A stretch of 64,000 bases of DNA. Source: Sepioteuthis lessoniana (Eukaryota; Mollusca; Cephalopoda; Myopsida; Loliginidae). Where the stretch lies: NCBI GenBank assembly GCA_963585895.1, contig OY757939.1, forward strand, positions 54,338,585 through 54,402,584. The letters are read 5' to 3'. How positions within the stretch are numbered: the stretch's first letter is position 1; each line of letters opens with the position of its first letter. Below are positions 11,241-22,385 of the stretch, piece by piece. The notes under the pieces are model-generated. The model saw only the letters and a program-made list of their open reading frames with translations, was not told where the DNA came from and searched no databases. The position numbers were made by a program, and so were the translations under genes.

Positions 11241-11384
11241 ATTTAATGTAATAATATTGATGGAATATGATGTGAATACATGTTCAAATGTTATCCTCTG
11301 TCATCATCTCAGATATAACAAACCATTCCATATTGAGAGGAAAGAACATGCTAATACATCAGAGAGGAAATAAGCAAATATAAT

Positions 11385-11427
<43 letters not shown>

Positions 11428-11550
11428 GAAAATAGAAAGAGAGAAATGGAAAAAATAGAATGTTATGCCCTATCATTATCTCAGATAAATAATGACTATT
11501 CTATTTTGGGAGGAAAGAAAAAGAACAAGCTACATATCAGAGAGCAAAAA

Positions 11551-11615
<65 letters not shown>

Positions 11616-11632
11616 AAAGAAAGAAAGAACGA

Positions 11633-11668
<36 letters not shown>

Positions 11669-11775
11669 GGGAGGGAGTGATAGCACTATACATCAGACAT
11701 TTATCATCTACTTCAATGAAATGTAAGAAAGAAAAAAAGAAAAAAGAAAGGGAAGATAGAAAAGAAATGGTAACT

Positions 11776-11813
<38 letters not shown>

Positions 11814-11815
11814 GA
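11385..11815. repeat. GAAA and TA compound microsatellites
   Basis: GAAA arrays at about 11,385-11,427, 11,613-11,668 and 11,776-11,812 with a long TA run at 11,558-11,612. The Lys/Glu/Arg-rich and Tyr-Ile open frames here are artefacts of the repeats. Confidence 0.95.
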
Positions 11816-11865
11816 GTAAAAATAAACAAATGAAAATAAAAATAAAAAAAAACTTATCCTGTAAC

Positions 11866-12115
11866 CTGATTTGGTTATGGGGCACTACTCATGTAGTATA
11901 TCTTGAGCAAAGCCAATCCTTCTCCAGGTTTACAACTGGTTTGAATTCAGAGTTTTCCTTCTCCAAGATCAGTTGCCATACCAAGCTTTAAGAGATCAGT
12001 CAGCCCTACTATTTACTTATAATTGAAGGGCATTAGCACTATGTGAAATACAAACAGCCTTGTTCAAGTTTTTAATTTGAATAGCAGAGTCCACTTCATT
12101 AAAATATGAGTACCT
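11866..12115 (-). mobile_element. SINE-B variant, minus strand
   Basis: Shares tttgaattcagagttttcct and gcattagcactatgtgaaat with SINE-B but has a different 3' end (ggttatggggcactactcat). The same variant end is seen at 18,410-18,730. It is a second SINE-B subfamily. Confidence 0.7.
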
Positions 12116-12479
12116 CCAAACAATAAAAATAAACTGACTATTAAGTCCTAATTAGTCTAATTACCTTTATTCTTTTATTTCTAATTAATGATTAATCATA
12201 AATAATGATAATCTATAAAATAAATTGCACAAAAATTATGATACAAGCATATGTAATTTTAAGGTGCATTCGTAAAAATCTAATCAAGTTTTCTTTATAA
12301 ATTTCTTTGTAAATTTATGTCTCAAAATAAGAAAAACAAAATTTTTAAAAGTGGAATTTCCACAAGTATTACTCATTTATTTTTTTAATGATATTTACAA
12401 TACTGCCATTTGCCAGCAATAATTAAAATCATAGATTTTATAAATTAAACATATTAAACATATTTTTTTCAAAATAAAT

Positions 12480-12546
12480 TACAGTATTGGACAAAAAAGA
12501 AAGAAAGAATAAGAAAAAGAACAAGCTACATATCAGAGAGCAAAAA

Positions 12547-12585
<39 letters not shown>

Positions 12586-12967
12586 AAAGAAAGTGGAACT
12601 TAACTTAACAATATCTTATCATTGTCACAAATTTTAATGAAACTTAAATGACTTAGACACACAGGAAGTGATTATTTTCCTCAGACAACTGCTTACAAGC
12701 TATTAGCAAAGAACTAATCACAAATTAAGATATCAAATCAAGGAAAAGGAAATTCTCAAAAATTTCCAATTTTTTTGGTATTTCTGGGAATTTTATTTTT
12801 AGACAATTATGGGATTTTGCTACAACTAAGGGAATTTTGACAACAATAATCAAGGAAAATAATCGCTTCCTATATGTGTTTAAGCTATTGAAGTTTTATT
12901 AAAATTTATAACAATAAAAATAAATGATTCAGTTTTTTCGATCTGTTTTTTTTTATCTAATACTATA
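12480..12967. mobile_element. MITE with internal inverted arms, Tc1-like ends
   Basis: Ends tacagtattggacaaaaaa and the complement of ttttttatctaatactat form inverted termini. Inside, 12,628-12,680 and 12,852-12,907 are imperfect inverted copies (tagacacacaggaag against cttcctatatgtgttta). A block at 12,507-12,592, including a TA run, repeats 11,515-11,620, so a microsatellite-bearing segment was copied into it. No coding capacity. Confidence 0.65.
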
Positions 12968-14037
12968 AAAATCATTTCAAAAAATCAAATTGAATTAAAC
13001 TTTGTTACTTGGTTCAATGATGGCATTGACAGGATATTTTAGGCACACTGGCTAAAGATTTTGTAAGGAACTTTTTAAAATATGCCCATACCCCACATGC
13101 TCTGATAGAATCATTTTTCAAATTATTTTTCAAGTCATATACTTGAAATAAAGAACATTGGATAACTTATGTAGTTCAATGTATGAGTTTAAAAATTTGT
13201 AAAAACAATAAAAAGAAAATGAACTTAATTGAATTATCATTTCAATATAATTGAACTGCATTGTAATCAGATATCTAGCAGATGTGAATTTATTGGTACC
13301 ACTACAAATCAGATTCTAAACCTTATATAAGTTTAGATTTAAAGATGATTTTTATAAAAAATTACTAGTGTTGTAATTATCTTAAATGTCTGTTTGTATG
13401 TAACCAAAACTATGTTGCTACCAACATCACAATTCTCTTAGTTATTTACTTATATTCTCAATGGTTATCAAATAGTCATTATTCAATCTTAATTAGAATC
13501 TTATATATTAACAATGTCTCTATTAAAGTCTTGCTGAGTTAGATTTACCTCAAAACAGGCCATGTTAATAATGTTTAAAATCCTGCAATGTGTGTTACAT
13601 ATCACGAGGAAATAAAGGTTTACATAGTAAATATTCTGAATTATTTGCATACACCAGGTTTGATAAATAATCACTTGGTATTATTTATTTCTAATATTAT
13701 TTTTTTATTCTCAAATTAAAACAAAATCCTATACATAATTTTATATAAAAATCAATTAAGAAATAAAAATAAGTGTAATCTTTTTGTATGCATTCTTATT
13801 TAGTTTTGTTAGTCCTTCTAATTTGATATAATATTTTATTACATTAAAACTTGAATACTTGCACCCAGTGAAGGGCACATATTTTTGCTAGTAGATATAA
13901 TTCAAAAAGAAAAGACAAAAGGATATTTGGTAAAATATAGTAATTTCATTCATTTGTAAATGTTTGATTGTAATCATAACTATATTTTTAATGTTAAATT
14001 GCATTTTTAATGCTCTTTTTCTATTTGTCTATAATCA
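12968..14037. other. No gene seen
   Basis: Very AT-rich sequence with short open frames only. It lies downstream of the bZIP gene's poly(A) signal. Confidence 0.55.
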
Positions 14038-14043
14038 TTTATT
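14038..14043 (-). terminator. Poly(A) signal of bZIP gene
   Basis: AATAAA on the minus strand, about 160 nt past the bZIP stop codon, the first canonical signal downstream of the last exon. Confidence 0.55.
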
Positions 14044-14203
14044 TGCACAGTCATATATCAAGTATTTCTATCTAATACAAATAATCTGCAGACAGAAGGT
14101 GCATATTTTTGTAAGAATTATTAAAGTAAACAATAACAAACTTCACTATTTAACTGCAGACTAAGGAAAAAAAAAAAGAGAAAAAGACATTCTAATACAA
14201 TTT

Positions 14204-14686
14204 TCAACCTACTTTCTTTATAACAACAGAAGCAAACAATATGGCCTTAATTTTCTCCAGATTTTCCTCCAGGGTCTTAACCTTGGATTTCAGCTTTTCA
14301 TTGCTCAAACTAAGCTCTTCAATTTCCAAAAGAACATTATGATTTTTATTCTTACGCTTTTCACGAGACTTTCGAGAAGCCAGGTTATTTTTTTGTCTTC
14401 TCTCAAGATATTTTTCGGCTAAGGATTTGCCATCACTGAGTGAAGACGTAGCTGACTGATGTAGAGATTGACCATCTTTTCTTTCATTACTGATGGGTAG
14501 TTCTTTTTGAGGAGTTACAGTCTTAATATCCACAGAATTATTAATGTCCATAGATATTTGATCAAAACTTGCAGTACTATTTTCTGATAAAGGAGCTAAT
14601 TGTTGCTGCTGTTCCTGCTGCGACTGTTCTACAGATTCATTTTGAATAACACTATCAGCTTGGATTGATGGCTCCTGGGTAGAACT
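14204..14686 (-). CDS. bZIP transcription factor, exon 4 (DNA-binding exon)
   Basis: Open frame of 160 codons from a splice acceptor (ctcttttag at 14,693-14,687) to a stop at 14,204. The first 45 residues are acidic and Gln-rich (QSQQEQQQQ). A Met codon follows at 14,551. The basic region YLERRQKNNLASRKSREKRK has the NNxAxxxSR signature of C/EBP and PAR-type bZIPs. The zipper then has hydrophobic residues every seven (EEL, EKL, KTL, EKI), and the protein ends KKVG. It binds DNA as a dimer in the nucleus. I cannot assign it to C/EBP-gamma, CHOP or NFIL3/PAR with confidence; ATF4 and XBP1 fit less well because their basic regions lack the double Asn. The exon starts in phase 0 and fits the last frame of exon 3. 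If upstream frames are really broken, a 115-residue protein from the Met at 14,551 would still contain the whole bZIP. Confidence 0.9.
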   Translation of the reverse strand, partial: SSTQEPSIQADSVIQNESVEQSQQEQQQQLAPLSENSTASFDQISMDINNSVDIKTVTPQKELPISNERKDGQSLHQSATSSLSDGKSLAEKYLERRQKNNLASRKSREKRKNKNHNVLLEIEELSLSNEKLKSKVKTLEENLEKIKAILFASVVIKKVG

Positions 14687-14829
14687 CTAAAAGAGATTTA
14701 AAAAAAAAACATCAGAAATTAAAATTTTTATAATTGAATCAAAGATCTAATTAGCAAAGATTTGTTTAGACTAATAATTGAGAAAAGTCTATTTGTCCTC
14801 TTTAGACAGTGGAGAGTTACCAAGGGTCA

Positions 14830-15040
14830 GCTGAAAAGTTCATAGACTGACCAAGATATTCACATGGAATGTGACTAAATATTTTTCAATGTAGTCTCCC
14901 TTGTGGTCCACACACTTCCATCGATGTGGCAATACTTGGATCCCATTGGTCAAAAAAGTCATTAACAGCAGATATGATGTTATCAAATATACTTTTCAGT
15001 CCACCCTTGTACACTAATTAGAAAAAGTTTTTCTATAAAC
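14830..15040 (-). mobile_element. Mariner-like remnant in bZIP intron 3
   Basis: Contains ctgaaaagttcatagactga and gtctcccttgtggtccacac-type sequence, similar in layout to the 5' part of mariner-like elements. Frames are broken. Confidence 0.4.
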
Positions 15041-15886
15041 AGCCACACAATATGATAAATAGCTACCAATTATTATTATTCAGTAGTAATAGTAGTAGTT
15101 GTAGTACTAATAGTAGCAATAGTAATAGTCCTTCAAATTTTCATCATACATGTGAAAGCACGTGCGATACCCAGCCCTCATCAGTCACCAACCAGGGGTG
15201 ATAACACTGTTTTGGTTGCTCAAAGCGGTACTGCCATTCCTGGTGCTACCAAGCAGCTTTTGCACTGAACAGAGTATTTAAAAGAATTATATATATATAT
15301 ATATATACACACACACGCCAGATCAGCTAAAAGGAGAAATTACATGTACGTTCATCTTCATTTTTAGTGCAGTTTGTGATTTTTAAAAACACATTTACTT
15401 TTGGCCATTGATGTCATTATGCACTTGCAGTAACTGTTTCTTGATGTTATGTAATCACACAGGAATGGTGGTTCCACGTGCATTTCATTCATGCTGAAAA
15501 CTTTTTGCTCTCGATCAAATCTAACTTGATGCATATAGCACCATGGTCTGAAGACGATATGAGACAACTTTCAAACTGCAGCCAGTGATTCCTATTTTTG
15601 AAAGAAACGAAATGACTGAGTGTCCGAGAAAACCACGACAATCAACCTCAATAGGAATCACATGGCATATCCAACCCTTTTCCACACAGTCGGTATGCAT
15701 AATAATAAAATACCATTATACAGTAATAAAATATTATTATTTTATTCCTTGCGAGTTTTTCACTGAAGTCTGAATGACAGCAAGTCTCCTCAGGTCCCCA
15801 GGACTCTTCTGAGTATTCTAGCTGATCTTAACTATGCTGTGATCTGGATGGTCTTGAGTCTACCTGTGATTTTATTATTATTATTA
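15041..15886. other. Intronic, nothing firm
   Basis: Part of bZIP intron 3. Holds short TA and AC runs near 15,290-15,315 and sequences without a recognised match. A degraded transposon is possible at 15,360-15,570 but no diagnostic motif was found. Confidence 0.45.
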
Positions 15887-16894
15887 TCTATATAAATAAA
15901 AATGTAAATGTTTGTTACTAACCGATAATCTCCAGTTTTATACCACTAATTGGTTTAAAATTTTCAGAGAGTATTTTATTTGAATTCAGGAGAGTTTTTG
16001 TATACTTATTATCCAAAAATATTACAATAATTAAAAAATATATTTTTAATAAGTCATTTTTCTCCGACAAAAGCTGAATGTGAAAACATAACTTCCGTTT
16101 CCAAGAATTTTACACGTGATTTATTTTTTTCTGCTTAGTCACTTTTTCTTTTTTGGTTGACTTAAACAGAGACACTAAACTTTAAACCATATTTTGTTGG
16201 TTCAGTAGTAAGTAAAATTTTTTTATTCTAACGAATTGTTTACAAAATATGTTTTTGTGTTTAAATTCAACGAAAGACATCCATTAAAAAGTTTTCTTTC
16301 TTAAACCATATTTCATTGTTTCAGTAGTAACGAATTGTTTACTAAATATTTTATTTTATTTTTTCAATATGACATTTTTTCTCTTAAAGTTCAACGAAAG
16401 ACATCTATATCTATATAAATAAAAATGTAAATGTTTGTTACTAACTGATAATCTCCAGTTTTATACCACTAATTGGTTTAAAATTTTCAGGAAGTATTTT
16501 ATTCGAATTCAGGAGTGTTTTTATATACTTACAAGCTGTATCCAGCCACGTGTTGCTGTGGCTCAGTTTGTTTAAATGGAAAAAAAAAAAAGAAAATGTG
16601 TGTTTCTAATATGTTTAATTTTCCAATACTTGGATAATAAGTATATAAAAACACTCCTGAATTCGAATAAAATACTCTCAGAAAATTTTAAACCAATTAG
16701 TGGTATAAAACTGGAGATTATCGGTTAGTAACAAACATTCACATTTTTATCTATATAGATTTTTGGATATTAAGTATATAAAAACACTCCTGAATTCAAA
16801 TAAAATACTCGCTGAAAGTTTTAAACCAATTAGTGGTATAAAACTCCATTTAAACAAACTGAGCCACAGCAACGCGTGGCCGAGTACAGCTAGT
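15887..16894 (+). mobile_element. Helitron-like non-autonomous element
   Basis: Begins TCTATATAAATAAAAATG after an A and ends with a short GC-rich segment and CTAGT before a T, the terminal pattern of non-autonomous Helitron/Helentron elements (TC 5' end, CTAG-type 3' end, no terminal inverted repeat). A second head is at 16,410, and inverted copies of head and tail segments lie at 16,620-16,757 and 16,760-16,865, so it is a composite of several insertions. Its 3' end stops 19 bp from the 5' splice site of bZIP exon 3. No Rep/helicase is encoded. Confidence 0.65.
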
Positions 16895-16913
16895 TATGTA
16901 ATAAAATGCTTAC

Positions 16914-17024
16914 CTCTTGAGAATAGACAAACAGGTCATTGATATTCTCAGGAATCAATAAATTTTCCAGATCCCAAGAGAATGAATCAGTTGTAGAATT
17001 TATATCAGACATGAAATCAAGACC
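16914..17024 (-). CDS. bZIP transcription factor, exon 3 (frame break)
   Basis: A 111-nt exon with good borders: acceptor tttgttttacag ending at 17,025 and donor gtaag at 16,913-16,909. The 5' half reads LDFMSDINSTTDSF in one frame. The 3' half reads SWDLENLLIPENINDLF then VYSQE in another frame, continuous with exon 4. Both halves look like acidic activation-domain sequence. The first frame runs into TGA at 16,950-16,948, preceded by TCC. The second frame is closed upstream by a TAA. One base fewer near the CC at 16,980-16,981 would make the exon fully open. The exon matches no repeat in the window, which supports its being genuine. Confidence 0.7.
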
Positions 17025-17580
17025 TGTAAAACAAAAAAGATATGTTTTTACTGTAAATTCTTCACCTTGAGCACAACACCATAGAAGTTAGCAAACGAAG
17101 ATGATAAATCAATAAACCCATAAAATAAGGATATCAAACATATACAAACCCACAGGCTGAATCCAGTCTACAGTTATGTTTAGTCCAACCCACAGCTCAA
17201 TTTTATTTTTAAAATCTTTTATCATTATAATTATTCTTTCATTTTTTATTTTGTTAAATATGCTGTCTGGCTGAATGATCTCTCAGATTTAGAACATAAA
17301 TAAAAAAGTCAACACTGACCCTATTCAAAATGAAATTTTATCCAGCCCACAAAATCTAGTTCATGCTTTTCTCTGGTGAACAAAACAAAACAGGTTTGAC
17401 TGCTGTAGACTGACAGAGTTATTAGCTAAATTTTGATAAAAATTCTCACTCTATAACAACATTTACTCAAATTTTTTCATGGCCAGCACAGGACTGAAAA
17501 AGCCTGAGAGCAACTGAAGAAATGCAGCATGCAGAAAATATTCTCATTTTTGAGAGGATTATTGTCTAAAAAAAAAAAAA
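17025..17580. other. Intronic, nothing recognised
   Basis: Unique AT-rich sequence of bZIP intron 2 with a short poly(A) run at its end. Confidence 0.5.
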
Positions 17581-18190
17581 AAAAAATCTGAAAATGTACA
17601 CAGGTAAAAAAATCATACATAATAATAGTAATTCTAGTCAAGTTAGTCAAATAAGAACATTAAGTTTATAAGTCCCAAAAATTCACTCTGAATTGTCCAG
17701 TAGGACACATGGTGTAACAGTAATAGGTGTTGGTTCCCTAAGGAGACAATCATCTGGAGGTTGGAAGGCAATAGTACGAGGGGAGATTGAAAAGTCAGGT
17801 ATGGCGGACCATATATGGAAGGAAAATGGAAATCATCTGCCCTTATGGGACAAAGTTGAAATAATTGATAGGGCTGAACATTGGAGGATTAGACGCTGTA
17901 AGGAATCAGCACATATGTTGGGCTACAATGATCTGCTGAGTAGACCAAGTATAGAGTTGAATACAATATGGGAACCGATAATCAAGAAGGCTAGCTAAAA
18001 AAAAAATCTGAATATGAGCACAGGTAAAAAATCATACATAATAGTAGTAATTCTAGCCAAAGTAAGAACATTAAGTTTATAATACCAAAAAATTCACTCT
18101 GAATTGTCCAGCAGGACATATGGTGTAACGGTTATAGGCGTTGGTTCCCTGAGCTTCTAAGGAGACAATCATCTGGAGGTTGTGGGGTCA
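17581..18190 (+). repeat. Direct repeat pair flanking a Penelope-like fragment
   Basis: 17,581-17,765 and 18,001-18,182 are direct copies at about 90 percent, each ending in the same SINE-like head (caggacayatggtgtaac, then gagacaatcatctggaggtt). Between them lies the endonuclease-end fragment at 17,768-18,000. Penelope elements often carry direct pseudo-LTR copies, so the layout may reflect that, or a local duplication. Confidence 0.7.
17768..18000 (+). pseudogene. Penelope-like retroelement C-terminal fragment
   Basis: About 75 codons open to a stop at 17,998. Blocks SGMADHIWKENGNHLPLWDK, IIDRAEHWRIRRCKESAHML and NTIWEPIIKKAS fit the C-terminal part of Penelope-like proteins (GIY-YIG endonuclease end: conserved His/Trp, DR, and R-x2-KE blocks). 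The reverse transcriptase is absent. The frame is clean, so the insertion is fairly young. The clade assignment is from memory of the family pattern. Confidence 0.6.
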
Positions 18191-18194
18191 ATCC

Positions 18195-18270
18195 TCACTA
18201 CAAGCGAGTAACAATACAGGAATACTTAACACTTGTACCGGTTATGGCTAACAGAATCAGAGCAGGCAAT
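18195..18270 (+). repeat. 3' part of the SINE-like repeat after the second direct copy
   Basis: Reads gggtcaatcctcactacaag, gagtaacaatacaggaatac and acttgtaccggttatggc, also found at 53,965-54,130. It has a B-box-like ggtcaatcc. Confidence 0.55.
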
Positions 18271-18409
18271 CATTAAACCTTTTTTTTAAATTCATTTACA
18301 CTACTTACACAACTCATATTATTGTCCTTATATTGGTTGTTATATTCACAATGTTTCAAGCACTGTACCCTCGGGAATTTTCCAGGTATATTTTGTCATA
18401 GTCAATATT

Positions 18410-18730
18410 CCCTCACCAATCCCATAACCTGGTTTGGTCATGGGGTACTACTGATGTAGCATGTCTTGGCCAGAAATAGCTTAGCACAGCCCATCCCTCT
18501 TCAGATCTACAACTGGTTTGAGTTCAGAGTTTTCCTTCTCCTAGACTGGTTGCCACACCAATCTTAAAGAGCTCATTCTGCCCTACTATCTACTCATCTG
18601 GAGAGAGAATAGTTGTATTCATACCTTTCCCAAAAGTATTAGTAATATGTAAAATTCAAAATGACTTATTCAGGATTTAAACTCAGGCAACCAAATTCAC
18701 TTCTTACAATGGTAAGAATAACAAGTGCCT
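18410..18730 (-). mobile_element. SINE-B variant, minus strand
   Basis: Long variant with ggtttggtcatggggtacta at its 3' side and the SINE-B core (agttcagagttttccttctc, cctttcccaaaagtattag). The tRNA-like head is degraded. Confidence 0.7.
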
Positions 18731-18944
18731 CTATTATTAATCTTTAAATAGTCAATATAGGAGCTGTTAATTAATTAGGTTCAAAAATCAGTAATGACAC
18801 CAAATGAATGAATGACAAGTAATTAAAAATTTAAAAAAAACAAAAAAACATATATTCTCTGGTTGAAAAGGCATACAAAATGATATTAAGTTTAAAGACC
18901 TTAAAGATGGTCTCTAAATTGTTCCACTTGACAATGGTCTAGAA

Positions 18945-19380
18945 CAGTATTTCTCAACCTTTTTATTTTTGTGGAACCCTTAAAATTGTTTTCATAGTAC
19001 CCTTGCATAAAAATTATTATATACCAATATTAATATCTATCATGCCAAAAAGCACAAAGAAGAGAGATGGATACCATGCATGTGTCCTACACTTGAGTAA
19101 GTCACTCAATGATACACAAATCTACCCCATATGAACATTATCCACTAACCAGTAAAGGCAGTTTTACACTGGCACCATAGAGACATCACTAAATACTATT
19201 CCTATAATTATTATAAGTTAAATAATATACATGTTTGAAGCCTTTATTATAATAACCAAGAATTTTATAACAATACATTATAGATGTATATTAGCCTATT
19301 TATTATTGCTTCTTGTGAAACTCCTTGCAACCTCTTGCAGAATCCTAGGGTTCAGGAATACACAGGTTGAGAAAAACTTG
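18945..19380. mobile_element. hAT-type MITE
   Basis: Ends cagtatttctcaacc and ggttgagaaaaactt are inverted. gtctagaa before and gtctagag after form an 8-bp duplication with one mismatch, the size expected for hAT. Internal gtggaacccttaaaat and cctagggttcaggaat segments match the layout of widespread non-autonomous hAT elements. No coding capacity. Confidence 0.8.
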
Positions 19381-19514
19381 TCTAGAGAGTAAAAGTGTTA
19401 CTTAAGAGTTTCTAGTAGAAGTCTGTCTGGAAGTCATAAATTCAATCCCTGCAAAATAGTATCATTACAAGGACCTAATAAATGATATGAGATATCTCAA
19501 AGCATGGACAGTAG

Positions 19515-19960
19515 TGTTGGATATTGACTTGACCCCTTTGACATCAGTCAATGCAGCTGCAAAAGTCAGATCCTGGGAACAAAAATAACAGGAAATGCAC
19601 CTGGTATCTAAAGTAAACAGGACACAGGTGTTCTCAATAGAAACACTGCGTAAATTGCATGGGTGGCATGCTAGAAGAAGGCATGTCTACATGCAATGTG
19701 TAGATGGCAGGCTGGAAAAGGTGTGACTATGAGAATTAGCAGGGACATCCAGGACGTTATATAACCAGGAGGATTTTGACCCAACAGCAGAAGGAAGAAA
19801 AAAGGATTTCACTGAAGATTCATACCTCGGTCCCTGTGTGTGCAGCTCAGCTGTCTTCAACCCTCTCTTACTCTACTCATCTGTACATTTTCGGTAATAA
19901 AAGGAAAAAAGAAGCAGATTATACTTTTATACATCAGTGTTGTCATCTTTCTCTGCCCTA
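19515..19960 (+). mobile_element. LTR-like segment (family LTR-C), 3' end unclear
   Basis: Starts TGTTGGATATTGACTTGACC, closely resembling the LTR-A start. It contains ttatataacc (TATA-like) and aataaaagg (poly(A)-like, near 19,893) in the right order for U3-R. No matching target duplication was found, so the 3' boundary is a guess. Confidence 0.45.
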
Positions 19961-19984
19961 CAAGAGTAAAAGAACAGTCTACTT

Positions 19985-20330
19985 CCTAAAACAAAAGGTT
20001 CAGTTTGAAATTCCCTGAAGTTTACCATGATGAAAGACACCTGAAGAAGGCCAGAGAGTACAGCAGCCAAATTGTTGTAAGTAAAATAACCAAGATGAGA
20101 ACATAAATCTGAATTAGTTAAGTGATATAAATAGGGGAAAATATCTTTTATAAGAATGAAAACAGTCTACTCCTGTGGATTAGATAAAGAGTTTGGATTG
20201 AAATTTCCTGAAGGTTACTGACTAGAATTCTCTGAAGGTTACTGACTACCCAGAAAAAGGCTGTAGGATACAGTGGGTGAAATATGAATATAACAATTAG
20301 ATGAGAACAATAGCTTCAGGCATGTAAATA
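19985..20330 (+). repeat. Two tandem copies of a Penelope-like 3' end
   Basis: Both units carry tgaaatttcctgaaggtt-type sequence followed by cagaaaaaggctgtaggata or gaagaaggccagagagtaca, then agtaaaataaccaagatgag and a related version. Such an order (gaagaaggc, cagc-gaaa-like, gatgagaaca) is common at 3' ends of Penelope-like elements. The assignment is an inference. Confidence 0.4.
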
Positions 20331-20571
20331 GCAGTGGCATGCCCTGGGGCAAGCAAAAATATTTTTTATAAATTTAACATATAAGAAATGTATGCATATA
20401 TAACTATCAAACTCTAAACATCACTTTCCAAACAAAATTTAACAAATTTGAAAAAAAAATTATACTTTTAAATTATAATTTCTGTTTGCATTGTTTAACT
20501 ATCTATGTTAATGTCATCATTCAAGAACCATGGTAATAAGTAAAAACTGAAAAAGAATTCTAAAAATAAAT

Positions 20572-20870
20572 AGAGGCACTTGTTGTGTAATGGTTATTAT
20601 TGAAAGAAATGGACACAGCAATCCAAGTTCAAATCCTGAAAGAGGCTGTTTGCATTTTACATAACACTAACACTGTTGGAAAAGGAATGCATCCAACTAT
20701 TCCTTCTCCAGCTATGGGTAAACTGTAGGGCATACTGAGCTCTTTAATCTTGGTATAGCAACCAGTCTAGAAACAAACTTTTCTAAACTTTTATTGTTTT
20801 GTTGTTAAACTTTACTTAAAATTTGACCTTGTGTCACATCCTGCTTGTGCAGAAGGGTTGGTAAAAAATT
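20572..20870 (+). mobile_element. SINE-B, plus strand
   Basis: A box gttgtgtaatggttattat, B box caagttcaaatcctg, core ccagctatgggtaaactg, tail tgaccttgtgtcacatcctg and gcagaagggttggtaaa. Moderately diverged. Confidence 0.82.
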
Positions 20871-21235
20871 TTTTTACAGCTGGCAAAAAATATCAAGATA
20901 CACTATGCATATTGCCCCACTTTCTCTTTCATCAGATCATCATCAGCAGCAGCCGCTGATTGCTCTGTGCGTTGACTGACTGTAGTCTTTACCCACACTT
21001 ACTCGATATTTTGTCTTGAAGCGTCATATCATTTTATCATGGAAAGAGATTACTGCAAATTGAACTTTGTATATCAAAAATAAAGATTTTCAAAGGGGAA
21101 TGTCTGCATACAAGTTTTAAGTATTCATTACAAAATATATAAATTCACTGTATAGATGTATAAATTGTATGATAAAATTGAAATAAATAATACATCAATC
21201 ATTTTGCAAACAGCTAATTTTTAAATCTTTATAAG
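20871..21235. other. Nothing recognised
   Basis: AT-rich sequence, no gene or repeat match seen. Confidence 0.5.
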
Positions 21236-22285
21236 TAAGTTGGCTGACCATAGTCAAGGGCGACCCAAATGTTCCCTTTTCAATAGTTACTATACCAAAG
21301 TGATGAGGAGGGCATTATTCCTTTCCCTGGATTGCTGCACTTATGTTGTATTGTCATCTGCTGATTCATGCAGAAATATACATATATATCCTGGATACAT
21401 ACTGACACAATGATAAACAGACACAGTAATAATTAAGACGCACGCAATGACAAAGACAGACGCAGGAAGACTTCTTTAACAAAATATTTACCTCTCACTT
21501 TATTGCAAGGATTCAAAAAGGTTGTGTGGGGTTTTACTGTGAGAGGGAGCTGGAGACCGAACATAACTGAAATATTTTGACCCCAAAATTATGCTCAACC
21601 AGAGGCCCAGGGCCCACTCTGCTAGATGATGGCTTTCTTTATTGCATCTTATCAGCATCTTCTCTGGACCCCAACTCATCAGGGTTTCTCGAAGGCCCCC
21701 TCGGCCGAATGTGGCTTTCCCTACCACATCTCGTCCCTCTCCCTCTCCAGCTCTACTGCAACTCCACTGGTCCATCGAACTCAACTGAGTTATATAATCG
21801 TTCGATGCCCACTCGATCTTTGAAATCAAATGTTTAATCGTCATCAAGCGGAAATAACTGTTATGCAGTTCAGGTCACTCTCTTCCGGTGCATCACTCTG
21901 TAGTGGCACAGTGGGACCTTCACCTTGTCCCATATTATCAGCCTTAATCCGCCCACGCGATCTCTTTCGACTACTGGCCATTGGAATGTGTCACTTCCTT
22001 CCGGTGCATCACCTTGGAATAGCATTTTTGGGCCAGGTCGAAGGCCAAAATATTACACTTACCCTTGATCCATACCTTATATAGTTGTATTAAGCAAGGA
22101 GGCATCAGTACCAGTTTTTGAGCTTTGGTATGACTTGATCTGGGATTGAACCCCAGTCTCCCAGACCATTGGTGAGCACACCCCTACACCTCAGTGTAGT
22201 AGGTATTAAAAAGAGAAACTTTAGGTCGCTCTCGACTATGGTCGGCCAATATAATCCTTGTAGAGTGGGCAAATTATTTTCAGAA
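21236..22285 (-). mobile_element. SINE-D interrupted by an LTR
   Basis: The two halves, 21,236-21,343 and 22,058-22,285, join into one SINE-D when the LTR and one ctta are removed, by comparison with the uninterrupted copy at 49,275-49,515. SINE-D is tRNA-derived: the minus-strand B box is ggttcaatcccag. Confidence 0.85.
21344..22057 (-). mobile_element. Solo LTR, family LTR-A, long variant, TSD ctta
   Basis: A 714-bp LTR. Minus-strand start TGTAATATTTTGGCC, end GACAATACAACA. Duplication ctta at 21,340-21,343 and 22,058-22,061. It is longer than the other LTR-A copies because a segment with ttccggtgcatcac is present twice (about 21,885 and 22,000). Its open frames are non-coding artefacts. 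Confidence 0.9.
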
Positions 22286-22385
22286 AATTTGCAAAATATA
22301 GGGTATATTCAAACAAGTCATTTGATCATATATGAAAAAGAAAGAAAAAAAAAAATAATCATTTATCATTTATCATGAAAGCAAG

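Noticed and set aside
11446-11991. 181-codon Lys/Glu/Arg-rich open frame
   Set aside because: Produced by GAAA and TA arrays and a SINE-B piece.
21500-22084. Several overlapping open frames of 65-115 codons on both strands
   Set aside because: They lie inside a solo LTR with defined ends; the GC-rich LTR simply lacks stops.
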